Part shown: positions 45,068 to 55,805 of the stretch, one piece after another
Position numbering within the stretch: the first letter of the stretch is position 1
Layout of the letters: every line of letters starts with the position of its first letter
DNA from: Alternaria dauci
Lineage: Eukaryota; Ascomycota; Dothideomycetes; Pleosporales; Pleosporaceae
Assembly (NCBI RefSeq): GCF_042100115.1
Contig: NC_091274.1
Location: forward strand, 62,001-126,000
Direction: 5' to 3'
Length of the DNA stretch: 64,000 nucleotides
The notes under the pieces: model-generated
Told to the model about the DNA's origin: nothing
What the model saw: only the letters and a program-made list of their open reading frames with translations
Database searches by the model: none
Translations under genes and position numbers: made by a program

Positions 45068-47109
45068 CTACACTAGAACTATATTGCGCTCTTCGTACTT
45101 TGGTTCCGAGCCATGCATGAGTGCATGCGAGTCCACACAAACACCTACGAGGCGAAAAAGATCTTGACGTGTCGAGCTAGAAGATCGATATGGCCGAATG
45201 ACCAATGCACACACGGGTTCCACATTATATCCTGGAGCCGAAGTCGTTGGTCTACGGAACACCAAGTCGCCAGGCTCTACACGCGCAAAAGCAATGCCGA
45301 ATGTGAGTCCCTCGTTGGTATCGAGACGGAACGCATATTGACCCTCCAGCAATTGGTTGGCTTCCTGCAAAAGACGAGCGCTGTCGAAATCGGCTGCCGC
45401 TATCATTGCATTTGGTAACCGCTTGCGCATCTCTATATCCACGGTGCGATGTATGAGATCCACTTGCCGTTCATATCGAACCTTTTCGTGTATGGATTCC
45501 TGGCTTGAAGGTAAAAGTGCCGTGGAGAACTTCTTGACCTCATCCTCGCCTTTGACACACAAAAATTGGGCGTTGTACATCGAAACTGATAACGCCAGAC
45601 TCGCTGAGGCTAGAGAATCATGAGAGGGCCCAGCGACAGGCCATCGCGATAACCCATCCATGAAGAACTGCATCGCAGTGCTACAGCCCCGACTTGTTTG
45701 GGTTTCTCCAATAGGATAGACCTTCCCGGACAGGGATACTCCTCTCATATCTCCAGTATTACATGTCGTGAATTGACCGCTGTAATCCCAGCGTTTGGAC
45801 CTCGTCAATGAACTCTTCGTGAGACACCTTTCTTGATCTTTCACAGACAGACGAGTACAATCCGCCAGATGAGGCATCTTGTTCATGTTGTTCCAGCTTG
45901 GTAACCATGACGGCCACCTTTCATCCTGCTGCGAAAGACTTTCAAAGGAAATCGCATCATGCAGGACCGAATGACCACAGCTAGCCATGGTAGCCGCATG
46001 AGCGAAATCGGTATACGCACGCAAGAAGTGCACTTCATAGTTGATGGGACAATGTTCGTAAGATTTGGGTAAAATGCCATAGAGTGAGTACAGTCGATCC
46101 TGTTCGTCTGAACATTGGGCAGTGTGGAACTTCTTCAGTAGCAGAAGTATGCGCGAGTAGATCCATTCCCTCTGGTTGTTGGATAAATGAGCACGTCTCT
46201 GAGCAAATGACGGGCTGATCCTTTGCGAGTCCAGCATAATGACTTGTCTTGCGGCTTCCTGGGTGCCAGCAGTCCAGAGGAAATTGTCTTCGTAGTCCAA
46301 ACGAAGTCTCGCGCTGTGTACCAACGATCGCCACGTGAACTCGTGACACCCGCATCGTATGTTCAATTCGCGGCTAAGGACCACCTCCTGTAGTATCCAC
46401 CGTCTTCTAAACCACCCCCTTGAGAAAAAGGCGTCCAGAGATGGAAATCTAAAAGAGACTAAAGCGATCGGTCTGGTTCGTACGCCAGCGATGAAATATC
46501 TTTCTATATCTGGATCATCGAATATGGGAAGCAAATCATCTATTCGATCTTGATCTGTCGCTGGGCCAAGCCAGACTACGACGCCGCTGGCAATCGTATA
46601 TATCCTTCCCATTGAACGCACTTGTAAGCCCTTTTCTGCATTGTCCGCTTGATTGATGCATACTAGATAACAGTTAGTCAACACCTAGCCTAGGTACAAT
46701 CTTACATACTGGCATCTATCCAAAGATATCGTGGCATAAATGGCTCTCGTAGATGCCTCAACATCTCCTCCACCAGGATTGTGACGCGAAGGAAATGTCC
46801 ATCGCAGCTGAAGTATGTGTACTCTTTCTGTGGTCCCCAGCAATATGATACGCAACCCCATTCATTGCCGTCGCCGCGTGGAACCCAATGAACGTCTCGA
46901 TGAGACTCATTTATGTCTCCGATCTTTCGCGCCAAGAGACGGCCGACTAATGGTTCTCCAAACATGCCTGGTTCCAGGAGAAGCACACGCAGCTCTTCAT
47001 CTGCAACGATTGGTTGGTACTGGTAAGCCGCTTCATGTTCTTTGATTGTGGGAACTGCAGGTACTGAAACAGAGGATGACAGGGGGTTGAGTCCTTCGAG
47101 ATCGGGCAT
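45068..47109 (-). CDS. HET-domain protein 2
   Basis: Exon 1 ends at 46710; the intron (46709-46663) is GTATGT..CTAG; exon 2 is 46662-45068. Starting at ATG 47109 (MPDLEGLNPL) the product is 664 residues. An in-frame ATG at 47265 would add 52 residues including a hydrophobic stretch and make 716. HET landmarks: GCVSYCWGPQKEY, YLWIDA|ICINQADNAEKGLQV, MGRIYTIASGVVVWLGPA and SRGWFRRRWILQEVVL. The ending (FGIAFARVEPGDLVFRRP.., NIVLV) parallels that of HET gene 1. Similar intron place, domain and tail show the two are paralogs. A role in vegetative incompatibility or stress-linked cell death is known for some family members; not shown for this one. Confidence 0.88.
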
Positions 47110-47265
47110 CTCGGGGATGAGACGTTCACAACGAGTAATGGGAAGGGAAACCAGCAACACACTTCCCAGCGCTAGTCGAAGAACAGGCAAAGTGAAAGAT
47201 GTTTGAGTGATGATGCGGAGTTTTGTAAGAACGCAGCGGCCGTATCCTGTTGCACTCGCAGTCAA

Positions 47266-48063
47266 TCACCCCGCACTCGCACATTCAAGGTGGGATGCGG
47301 CGCAGTCGACACATCTTTGCCTGCCGAGTGGACCAATCAGTCATCGGCCCTATATGAAATGGCAGTATGAGACCGGCTTATTGAGATATGGTGTGCGAAG
47401 GACAAATGACATGCGTTAACGGTGCAAGAGAATGGGAGCAGGTGTTGAAGGTAGTGGGGGACATGTCATGACGTCATCGAGAGTAACGTATGAAAACGCG
47501 TCTGTACTTTTGGAAACACTGACGGTCATAGTCTTGCGAAATACCTTAAACTTTCTATTTAGTACAAGAGATGTCAAATGCACAATACTACGCTGGTAAA
47601 TGGGTCTCCTCATCGGGAACTCAAATCCGCAATATCTCTATGAGTTCTAACACGATTCAGGCGATTAATAACCTACCTTCTAGCTTTAACTTAGACCTTT
47701 ATTTTATGCATAGAAAGTCTTCCTCTAAGTCTAATAAACAAAACGTTATTAGCCAACCCACATTGCTAAGAGTTGGGTCTCCACATTTAGCTCCGATCCA
47801 AGATATCTAGCTAGCTAAAGTAGCTAGCTAGATACGTTCTACATATAAAATATAGATCTAGATTTAGGCCACAAAACTAACAATTAATTGTCTAGACGAG
47901 GTTAGAACTTATGATGATATTGCAGATTTTAAGATCCCGATGTGGAGACCCATTTACCACCGTACACAATACCCAAGAGTTCATAGGGGGGCCTAAACAC
48001 GCGCTTGTTGGTAGAGGATAATTTTCCATTGGCATGCACCCCCCCAAACCAAACAACTACAGT
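47266..48063. other. Intergenic region carrying a MITE
   Basis: About 800 bases between HET gene 2 and the SDR gene. Nearly half is the MITE at 47589-47964; the rest holds the HET gene 2 promoter side and nothing else recognised. Confidence 0.5.
47589..47964. mobile_element. hAT-type MITE, copy 2
   Basis: A 376-base element. Its ends are inverted: TACGCTGGTAAATGGGT and ACCCATTTACCACCGTA. It is flanked by an exact 8-base duplication CACAATAC (47581-47588 and 47965-47972). It has no open frame of note. Inner sequence and subterminal blocks (GGGTCTCC..CATCGGGA and its inverse) match copy 1 at 21038-21894. The uninterrupted state of this copy defines the element's normal length. Confidence 0.85.
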
Positions 48064-48966
48064 TCAAGGCTTCTTAAGAGCTTCTTCAATGATTGTCCAA
48101 GTGTGATTCTCAATCCCTTTAATCTGGTCTGCGCTCCAGTCTGGCTTGTCAGACACCAGGCGGCCCCTGTCATCGAGGCAGCTCCAGAAGCGGCCACCTT
48201 TCTCTCCTTCGATCGTGACAGTCCGCGTCCCTGTCAGCATGTGTTCGGCACAGACGTCCGGTTGGACCCCAAACACGCTCAAAAGGCCCTTAACTATGGG
48301 ACGGACGATCCAGGGCATCTTTGCAGAGATGCTGGTGTTGACTATGCCAGGATAGGCATGAATAAAATGCCGGCTGCTCGAGCCTTCGGCGGCTTGCTGC
48401 GCCGCGAATGCTTGGACCATCGCGTCAGTCATGGTGACGCAATATTTCGCGGCGTTGGCAATGCCGTAGTTTTTCTTCAGGTCCAGATCTGTCCAGTCGA
48501 GCTGCGAAGGGGCGCTCCCGGTTTTGCCGTCGAGGACAATGACGACCCGGGCATCCTGTTTCAGGATAGGTAAGAGCTCGCGGATCAGTAGCTGCCTACC
48601 GTAGAAGTGCAGCGCCATCTTAACGTCGATGCCCTCAGCCGTCTCGGTCCGTCCGGCCAGGGTGCCAATGCCCTGGGAAAGGATGAGGAGGTCGAGGCTT
48701 TGGGGCTGTGTCGACTTAAAGGAGTCTGTGTACTTCTTGATAGAGCGCATGGACGACGCATCTAGGGCACTGAACTCTATGTTCGTGTGCGGGATATCTT
48801 TGGGCTTGTTCCTGCCACTAACGATGATGCGGGAGGACGCCGACTCGGCTGCGAGGCGGATAGCTATGGCGTACCCGATGCCAGCGGTGCCGCCGACAAC
48901 TAACGCTCGCGTAGAAGTCATGTTGAGGATTGATGAGAAAAGCGGAGGAGAGTGGGTACTTTGCAT
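48064..48966 (-). CDS. Short-chain dehydrogenase/reductase-like protein
   Basis: 300 residues from ATG 48966, or 285 from the second Met at 48921 (MTSTRALVVGG), which better fits the family. The Rossmann fold is clear: GGTAGIGYAIA for NAD(P) binding, SGRN, then DLLILSQGIGTLAG (the NNAG region is altered). The catalytic area has KKNYGIANAAKY; the usual YxxxK pair is not seen, since the fourth residue after Tyr is Asn (and in the second Tyr, Met). Similar fungal SDR-like proteins share this. So it may be a divergent reductase or a non-catalytic binder. Cytosolic, no signal. Upstream lie the transposon relic and no partner enzymes, giving no pathway clue. Confidence 0.8.
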   Translation of the reverse strand: MQSTHSPPLFSSILNMTSTRALVVGGTAGIGYAIAIRLAAESASSRIIVSGRNKPKDIPHTNIEFSALDASSMRSIKKYTDSFKSTQPQSLDLLILSQGIGTLAGRTETAEGIDVKMALHFYGRQLLIRELLPILKQDARVVIVLDGKTGSAPSQLDWTDLDLKKNYGIANAAKYCVTMTDAMVQAFAAQQAAEGSSSRHFIHAYPGIVNTSISAKMPWIVRPIVKGLLSVFGVQPDVCAEHMLTGTRTVTIEGEKGGRFWSCLDDRGRLVSDKPDWSADQIKGIENHTWTIIEEALKKP

Positions 48967-50697
48967 GTGAGTTGCTGACAGTGTGGGGATGACGGTAGGT
49001 AGCTTGCAAAATGGGATTTTTGTGTCGATGCGGTGATGTTGAAGGGAGAACTTGCGAAACGGATCAAAGGAGATCCGGCGTTAGCACTTTTCTCCGAGAA
49101 CCAAGACGGGCCGGAAAATAGCTCCCGAACGGCGAGTCAGGTGACCCTCCGGCGACCTCCTAGAAAACGCCAGGGCCGCTATCAACCTTGTCCCCAATTG
49201 AGTGTTGAATGTCCAGGCCGCACTTCTTCCGCTAGGCAATGGTGTCTAAGAGTTATACAGTGCAGGTGGCCTAACAATCAGTAAGCTCCTTAGTATACCT
49301 AGCTTGTTAGCAAACGGCTGGCGACTCTTCTTTGCCCCTACTAAAGCCACGAGAGTGTAAAGTCGCTTTTTTGGTCTTCAGGGAGGGCTACTACGTCGCG
49401 ATAATCATTGGGTTTGAGCTTTGGGGAACGGTTGGCCCTACTAAAGCCTGGCTAAACACCCTTTAGTGCGCCTGTTGAGCACTCCTGTTGCGAAGCCCGT
49501 CTTATCCATATCGTGTACATGCTCCGGCTCGAAGTTGGAGTGCTCGATATTCTCAGTCAATAGTACGAAGTATCGCTGATGTATCTCAGGAGTCAACTCT
49601 GTGACGCTTACACTCCGCCCGTTGAGTTCTGAGCTCATCTTCGTGACGCATACGGCGCATTCAGTGATGACGTGCACAGACTGCAGAAACACGGTAAACC
49701 TAAGCTTGTCGTCATATGGAATGTGATCGGCGGATGGTTTTGTGGTAAACTGCAGGCAGCTGACATGTTTAAATCCGCCCGACGCTAAGTCGTCTTCGGT
49801 CATGTTTGTTGCATCTACCGTGCACGGACAGTGAACGATACCTAAGTATGAACGATCAATTCTCTGATGTGCGGTACGTCTCTTGATGACAGCCTTCTTG
49901 CGTATGGAACATATGGGTTTCGATATGAACGATCAGCTACACTTGACAATCGCGCAACACCAAACCACGATTGAAATAGTAGAGTCGCCGAAACCTAGGG
50001 GTTCATTCGCATAGACTGGAATTGCAACCCAGTTTAGTGTTAGCTCGCACACTAGCCTGAGGATATCAGCACTCTGCAGAGCTGCGCAAAATTAGTGAAG
50101 CCAGTTAAACGCAACTTTGGCCCATATGTAACTGGTTTTAGTAAACGGAAACTTTCATCTACAGATCTTGAAATCAAGAGAGTTTCGTAAGCGCTCTGCA
50201 TGCCGAGCGCGAGGGCGCTCCACAGGGGTATCCTCGCAGCTGTTCATGCGAAGAGGACTCTATTCGCCAGGGTCACTCTGTTTCAACTTCACCGTTGCTT
50301 CTCGTCCATTGCCGCAGTCGTCAACAATATTAAACGGGTGAAGTACTATCGATTGGCCACCCTGTTGCCTAGATCTGTAAGCTGGCCCCATGTGTTGCTC
50401 TTGGCATGGTTGACACCTCTGCATGGATAACTCCAGTCTGTGTTTTGTGGGGACATACTGTTGGATGACTTATGACATGTGAATAGTAGTCGCGCACAGT
50501 TATTGTAACGCCCGTCCCTGAGTAATGAGACGCGCGTTGGTCTTCTTACCTAGGTAGGTTTTTCGCAGGCTTCCGCTGGGGATTGTAGCTGATCTCCATT
50601 TCATCAGCTTATGTGGCTTCGGTTGACACATGAGTATATATATTTTCAAGCATGTTCACATCATGTTTCCAACGCATCCTTCACCAATTGTTGCACC
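48967..50697. other. Intergenic region with a transposase relic
   Basis: About 1.7 kb. Contains the pogo-like fragment at 49441-49803 (separate entry). Two similar CCCTACTAAAGCC stretches near 49337-49349 and 49436-49448 may be traces of the same or another element. No gene otherwise. Confidence 0.4.
49441..49803 (-). mobile_element. Relic of a pogo/Fot1-like DDE transposase
   Basis: A 120-residue minus-strand frame. Its second half (RYFVLLTENIEHSNFEPEHV, then HDMDKTGFATG) matches the region of pogo-type transposases that precedes and includes the first catalytic Asp, usually written NMDExGF. Here the Glu after the Asp is Lys. The rest of the DDE domain, DNA-binding domain and terminal repeats are not seen, so this is a fragment. 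Established for the family: cut-and-paste transposition by a DDE nuclease. This copy cannot be active. Confidence 0.5.
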
Positions 50698-51116
50698 ATG
50701 ACTAACACACCTCCTGACTCCATTACGCCGTTCAAACTAAACATTCCCAACAACGAACATGTCGAGTTAATGCAGCTACTAGAACTGTCCCGTATTGGTC
50801 CTCTAACGTTTGAGTCATCTCAACAGAACATGCACAACTTTAGTATCACGCACGAATGGATCACCAAGGCAAAAGACTATTGGCTTCACAACTATAACTG
50901 GCGAACTCAAGAACAATACATTAACTCATTCCCCAACTATACCGCGGAGGTTGAAGGCATCACTATTCACTTCGTGGCCATTTTTCCTGAAAACAAGGAT
51001 GCCATTCTAATCACACTGCTTCACGGATGGCTAGGCAGATTCATCGAGTTTCTTCCTATAGTCAGTCTTTTGAGAGACAAATATCTGGTAAGAGATCTGC
51101 TATATCATTTAATTGT

Positions 51117-52516
51117 CCCCCCCGGGCCTTAGGGATAGGGCCTACAGTGTCATCTCATATTACGTTGCCAAGAAATTTTAAAACTAAGCCTAAACTATCC
51201 TAGCGTATTTAGAAGTCTCTTTTTACCTATAACACCTCTCCGTCTATCCCCTATATCACGCCTAGCTGCACCGCCTCAACATCCCCACTATCACGATCAC
51301 TGCTAATACTACCTAGAGATTAAGAAGCTTTATTATATTATAGTAATTATATTTTAAGAGCGTAAGCACCGCCACTATTATAATTATATTTATAGTTATA
51401 GTTATAATTATAATTATAATTATAATTACAATTCCCTTTAAGCGGCTACAAAGCCTATATATTAGTGGTACTATCGCCTAAACTCCTCCGCAGCTACTAC
51501 GTACCTAATAGGTCCTATTACGCTGTATCCTAAGCCTCCCGCATTATCATTATTATTATTAAATTAATTATCTACTACCCTATTAATACCCGCCCCGTGT
51601 ACGTAATTATTAGCTATACCTACTTAATATAATTATAAGATAGAGATAAGCTAGCTAAGGACCTACTTTAGCTATCTATTATAGTCCCTACTTATAACTA
51701 TCTTAATATACGCTTCTTACTCTATTATAAGTTTACCTATAGCTACTATTATATTACTTAGCTTCTTAATATAAATATTCTACTTTATAGTAATAGATAA
51801 CCTTACTTCTATATTTATCCTAGTACTAGCTAGTAAAGTAACGCTACCTAGGTAGATAAGAGTTATAGTAAATAGGCTATCTATATAGAAGAGAATTTTA
51901 TATTAGTCCTTAGTAGTATTATCTAATAAGTTAAGAGAGGAGAGGTAGGTATCTTAGAAGGGGCTTAAGATACTATAAGGCTTAAGATTATTATAGTTTA
52001 AGCTAATTTAATCCTTAGTATAGTAGTGCTTTACGTCTACGTTAGTATTAATGTTAAGTACTATCTATAACTCTAGGAATAGCTATTTAACGCCTATAAC
52101 ACAATTATACGTTATAAGGCGTATAGTGTTAAAGAAGGTATTTCTCTTTAGTAGTAAGCTTTAGGATAGAGTATTAAAGTAGAAGTTAAGAAATAGAAAT
52201 TTAAAGAGCTAGTAGTTACTTAAATATTTCTGCAGCCTTAAGTACTATAGTTATAAGCCTAGAGGCGAGCTATAAACTATAGTTATTAACTAAAAAACTC
52301 CTCTTCTACTTTAACTCCTCTTCTCCCTAATGTCGCCGCGACTATCTAGAACTACTTAAAATTTAGGGCTTTAGTTTTAACCTATCTATTATTAAACTAT
52401 ATATAGCTATATATAGTAAAAATAGGTATTTAGGAAACACACCTTTACCGCGATTTATTATAGTGTCTTTTAATAGTGTTGTGCTTGCGTCTTTTACTAG
52501 CACGTTTATTATTTGA
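51117..52516. mobile_element. AT-rich insertion of 1.4 kb in the epoxide hydrolase gene
   Basis: Flanked by a direct duplication ATATCATTTAATTGT (51102-51116 and 52517-52531). It begins with a C-run and CGGGCC, and ends TTTATTATTTGA. No inverted or long terminal repeats are seen. Most of it is strongly AT-rich with many TA steps and stops in all frames, as after repeat-induced point mutation. A duplication this long is more like a LINE- or SINE-type insertion than an LTR or DNA transposon, but no reverse transcriptase remains, so the class is open. Confidence 0.7.
51375..51428. repeat. TTATAA-type microsatellite inside the insertion
   Basis: Consecutive TTATAA/TTATAG units within the AT-rich insertion. 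Confidence 0.7.
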
Positions 52517-53725
52517 ATATCATTTAATTGTTCTATCTGTCCTGGGATACATACTTAGTGGTGGAGGACCTCTTAATAAGGAATGGAGCATTCCTAATTC
52601 TGCTTGAGTTCTGCACACCTTGATGCTAGAATTAGGATTCCACAAATACATCGCGCATAGTGGAGATGTAGGCAGTTTTCTTGCAACAACTATAGCAGTC
52701 ACCTACCAAGAATGTGTAGGGTTACATCGTAAGTATTTTAGCAATTTTTGAGGTAAATTAACTACAACTAAGCAATCTCTACAGTAAACATAATCCCCTC
52801 GCTCGCTCCTCCTGAAGAGGGATCAAACGAAGAGAAGTTTTCAGTGTCTGAAAAAGTATATGTTGAGAACATGATATCATGGACTCGCAACGGCAACGGC
52901 TATGCTGTAGAACATAGCACTCGTCCAGCAACAATTGGCTTTGTCGTCAACTCCAATCCGCTCTCCCTCTTGGCATGGTAAGCTGAACTTAAGCTTCTTT
53001 TCCACTAACCAACTATTCACTAATAGCTGATCAAGGATTAGTGAGAAGTTTCTTGAATGGTCTGACGAGAGTCCATCTCTTGACGAAATCCTTACCAATA
53101 TCTCACTCTACTGGTTTTCGAACAGTTTCCCACGATTCATCTACCCATACCAGGCTTATAACAAGTCTGGTAAGCCTCTACCTGGATTTCCATACATCAG
53201 CAAACCTTTGGGGTTTTCTTGGTTCACAGCCGAGATATCACCTGGCTTCAAGAGTGCTGTTGCAAAGTATGGGAATCTTGTCTTTCATCGGAAGCATGAC
53301 AAGGGCGGCCATTTTGCAGCATTAGAGAGACCAAAAGAAATGATGTACGATATTGAAGAATTCACCCGAACTGCATGGCAAGCATAGTGCCTGTACCATG
53401 GGTATTGAGGCCGAGGTCCATATAGGCTGGTACTTGTGTATGGAAGTATGTTTGTAGTTTTCTAGTCATACTACTGCTCGTTTTCAGGATGAATGATTCT
53501 TGATGGAGCCATTCTAAAGACCGCCTGCAATCTCTTTGTCGTAGACGTGAGACAGGAAACGATACATGAACATATGAGCATCCCCATAGACGGCTGCGCA
53601 ATGTGAGCATCACCTAAAGATTAACCGCTTATGCCTTCCAGCGCTTTCACTACAGCAGCCTGTACCTGCGCAGCATTACCCTAGTCAATCTCCAGATATA
53701 CTATTGCTCCGTCATTGTTTAACAA

Positions 53726-54056
53726 GGGAAAACTTTTCCAGCCAACCCCAAATGCTATTCGGCCAACCCCAAAAGATCAGATGAGATTAAAGCAATTCAC
53801 CGCCCAAATCTTCAAAAGATCAGCCCCTAAAGAGATCAGATGGAAGCAGTTCACCGCCCAGAGTCTCTAGGATATCCCCTAAAAAGATTACTTAATATTA
53901 CTCAAAGCGACCACCCTAAAAGATCAGATGGAAGTAATTCACTACCTCAATATCGCCTAATTAGGCAATAATATATAAAAGTGTTGACTGATGAGGATAT
54001 TTACGTGGTGAATTGCTTCCATCTGATCTTTTGGGGTTGGCCGAAAAAGTTTTCCC
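53726..54056. mobile_element. Second MITE family, hAT-like, with subterminal repeats
   Basis: A 331-base element with inverted ends GGGAAAACTTTTCCAGCC and GGCCGAAAAAGTTTTCCC, extended by inverted GGCCAACCCCAAAAGATCAG blocks. It is flanked by an exact 8-base duplication TTTAACAA (53718-53725 and 54057-54064). Inside, the motif AAAGATCAGATGGAAG followed by ATTCACC recurs several times in degenerate form, forming subterminal repeats as seen in transposase-binding regions. No coding capacity. Its ends differ from the element at 21038 and 47589, so this is a separate family. Confidence 0.85.
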
Positions 54057-54226
54057 TTTAACAAGGCGTGGAGGAACTCATACATGCGCACGGATTTAAC
54101 TCACGAACATGTTACTAAGGCGTTGACCTGAGCGCAGCGGTTGCTAGTATGCTTGCCATGTATCATGTTCTACCTAGGTAGAATCTCAGTAGGCCATTAT
54201 TTACAAGCTTTGTTTAAGATCTAACT

Positions 54227-55285
54227 CTAACATCTCAACAAGACCCCCTTATTCCATCCCGAAGCTTCTCTCTCTGCGCAGTCAAATGCCGCTTTCCAGT
54301 CCTTCAATGCAAATGCCTCTGCAATTGTTACACCGTTTCCCTCCCCAATCTCCAATTGAACTGTTTCAATCAACCGAATCAGACTCTGTACATCGGCACG
54401 CGAGTACATAAACTTTCCCCTGAGTTTGAGATCTCTGGACATCAGCTTGCATAGTGGGATAGGATAATTCTCCTGAATCCCACCCATGAGACTGATGCGG
54501 CCGCTATGCCGAAGAGACCGGATTGTAGACACAATGTGCGAAGACCCCGCTGCTGCTGGGGGTGAAATCTCCAAAGCCGCGTCAACGAGTCCACCGGCTG
54601 CCAATGTGATTGCCGCGAAGTCTTCATCGACGTTGTCTGTCATGGCCACGGTGGTCACGCGAGACCCAAAGTGTGCAGCAAGACTGGCTAGTGTAACTTG
54701 GTTCCGACCCGTAGCAATTACCTTGCCTGCACCCATAGCCAGCGCGACAGCGATTGCGCCACTACCAAATGCTCCTGTCGCTGGCGTGATCACAATCGTC
54801 TCGCCCACACTTAGTTCAATATCTCGTAGTCCCCCATACGGAACCGGGTACCGGTCCAACCCTGCGAACTCTTGTTCTTTATATCCAAGCTCACCCACCA
54901 ACCTCTCTTCATTGAGCGTGTATACATTTTCCATGGGCACACAGCAATACTCTGCATATGTTCCATTGCGCCACATTTCTTTCATCAGCTTCGCACTGCC
55001 TGTCGTCATCCCCTGCATCATTCCCAGAAGAAACTTATCAGCTGGGTCATCACGACTGCGGACGAGGCTATCGACGTAGACGAGCTGATTTACTTGAAGA
55101 GCGGTGGAGTCAGCACTTAGAGCTGCGATGCGGCCAACAGCACTAGGTCCGGGGACTAGGGGCGTTGGATAGCGGTAGGCGCGCTTGCCGTTGAAGACGT
55201 CTTTGAAGTAGGAGAGGACTGGAGCGTATAGAACTCTTATGATTGCGCTTCCAGGCGTTGCAAGAGGTGTGGAAAGGGTTTGCAT
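54227..55285 (-). CDS. MDR-type zinc-independent alcohol dehydrogenase/quinone reductase-like
   Basis: 352 residues from ATG 55285. The GroES-like half reads PGSAIIRVLYAPVLSY, then LVPGPSAVGRIAAL; the nucleotide-binding half has VITPATGAFGSGAIAVALAMGAGKVIATGRN (quoted in parts: TPATGAFGSGAIAV and GAGKVIATGRN). Catalytic zinc ligands of classical ADHs are not evident, so a quinone-reductase-like or other MDR role is likely. Upstream of the ATG the same frame encodes about 14 residues that look like the family's N-terminus (ALIQDEYAQPLS), but there is no ATG before a stop. Either the start codon was lost or a short first exon is unseen. The start at 55285 would be usable. No pathway partners adjacent. 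Confidence 0.75.
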   Translation of the reverse strand: MQTLSTPLATPGSAIIRVLYAPVLSYFKDVFNGKRAYRYPTPLVPGPSAVGRIAALSADSTALQVNQLVYVDSLVRSRDDPADKFLLGMMQGMTTGSAKLMKEMWRNGTYAEYCCVPMENVYTLNEERLVGELGYKEQEFAGLDRYPVPYGGLRDIELSVGETIVITPATGAFGSGAIAVALAMGAGKVIATGRNQVTLASLAAHFGSRVTTVAMTDNVDEDFAAITLAAGGLVDAALEISPPAAAGSSHIVSTIRSLRHSGRISLMGGIQENYPIPLCKLMSRDLKLRGKFMYSRADVQSLIRLIETVQLEIGEGNGVTIAEAFALKDWKAAFDCAEREASGWNKGVLLRC

Positions 55286-55805
55286 CGAGAGAGGTTGCGC
55301 GTATTCATCCTGGATAAGGGCGGAGTGCGTGGACGGGAGTGGAGAAGACGTTGTTCTTGCCGCAATTGAAGAAAAAAGTAAAGGGCAAATTGTTGTTTTC
55401 TTAAGAATCTACAGATATTAATCATAGGAATCATCGCACCTCTAAATAGTTCTCTAATCCATCCCTTGGTACAAAACTCCGTCTTCAACCTAGCCAGACA
55501 AAAGTCATTCGGAAGCCCTTCACTTTGTCGTATCCGCGTTTAACTCCGAACTCCGCCTAGTGCCAAGTGGCTTCACATACTAGGCACGATGCAGTGGAAG
55601 TGTAATGCGGGTAACAATTCGGTCCGATAAGTAAGCCCCGCTGACTTCTATCATGTCCGCGTACTAACCGCTTAGAGTCGGCGAACGGAAGCGTTTGTAG
55701 CCGACGGTCACTTCCCCACGACGCATGAGCATACTCGACTACATCCCTAGAACTGCATCCCACCCAACAACCTATCGCCAATCCAACACGACGACGCGGC
55801 ATACA
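55286..55805. other. Divergent spacer between the MDR and NmrA-like genes
   Basis: About 520 bases. It may contain a missing first exon of the MDR gene on its left side. The frame before 55806 also stays open from 55725, giving a possible longer start for the NmrA-like gene. Confidence 0.4.

Larger units (their letters stand above)
50698..53387 (+). pseudogene. Epoxide hydrolase, split by an insertion
   Basis: The left part (ATG 50698 to about 51116) has the EHN N-terminal domain (PFKLNIPNNEHVELMQLLEL) and the HGW oxyanion motif (LLHGWLGRF). The frame continues after a 1.4 kb insertion at 51117-52516: HLIV, then GYILSGG, the nucleophile region HSGDVGSF, and after introns at 52729-52784 and 52978-53035 the ending KGGHFAALERP with the catalytic His. 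Besides the insertion there is a TGA at 52605-52607 (in SIPNSA, stop, VLHTL). The 15-base target duplication is ATATCATTTAATTGT. The intact family hydrolyses epoxides to diols with an alpha/beta-hydrolase fold. This copy is dead. The acceptor of the last intron is uncertain. Confidence 0.85.

Noticed and set aside
51117..52516. Reading the 1.4 kb insertion as a large intron of the epoxide hydrolase
   Set aside because: The exact 15-base duplication at its borders, its length far above the local introns and the later TGA favour a transposon-type insertion.
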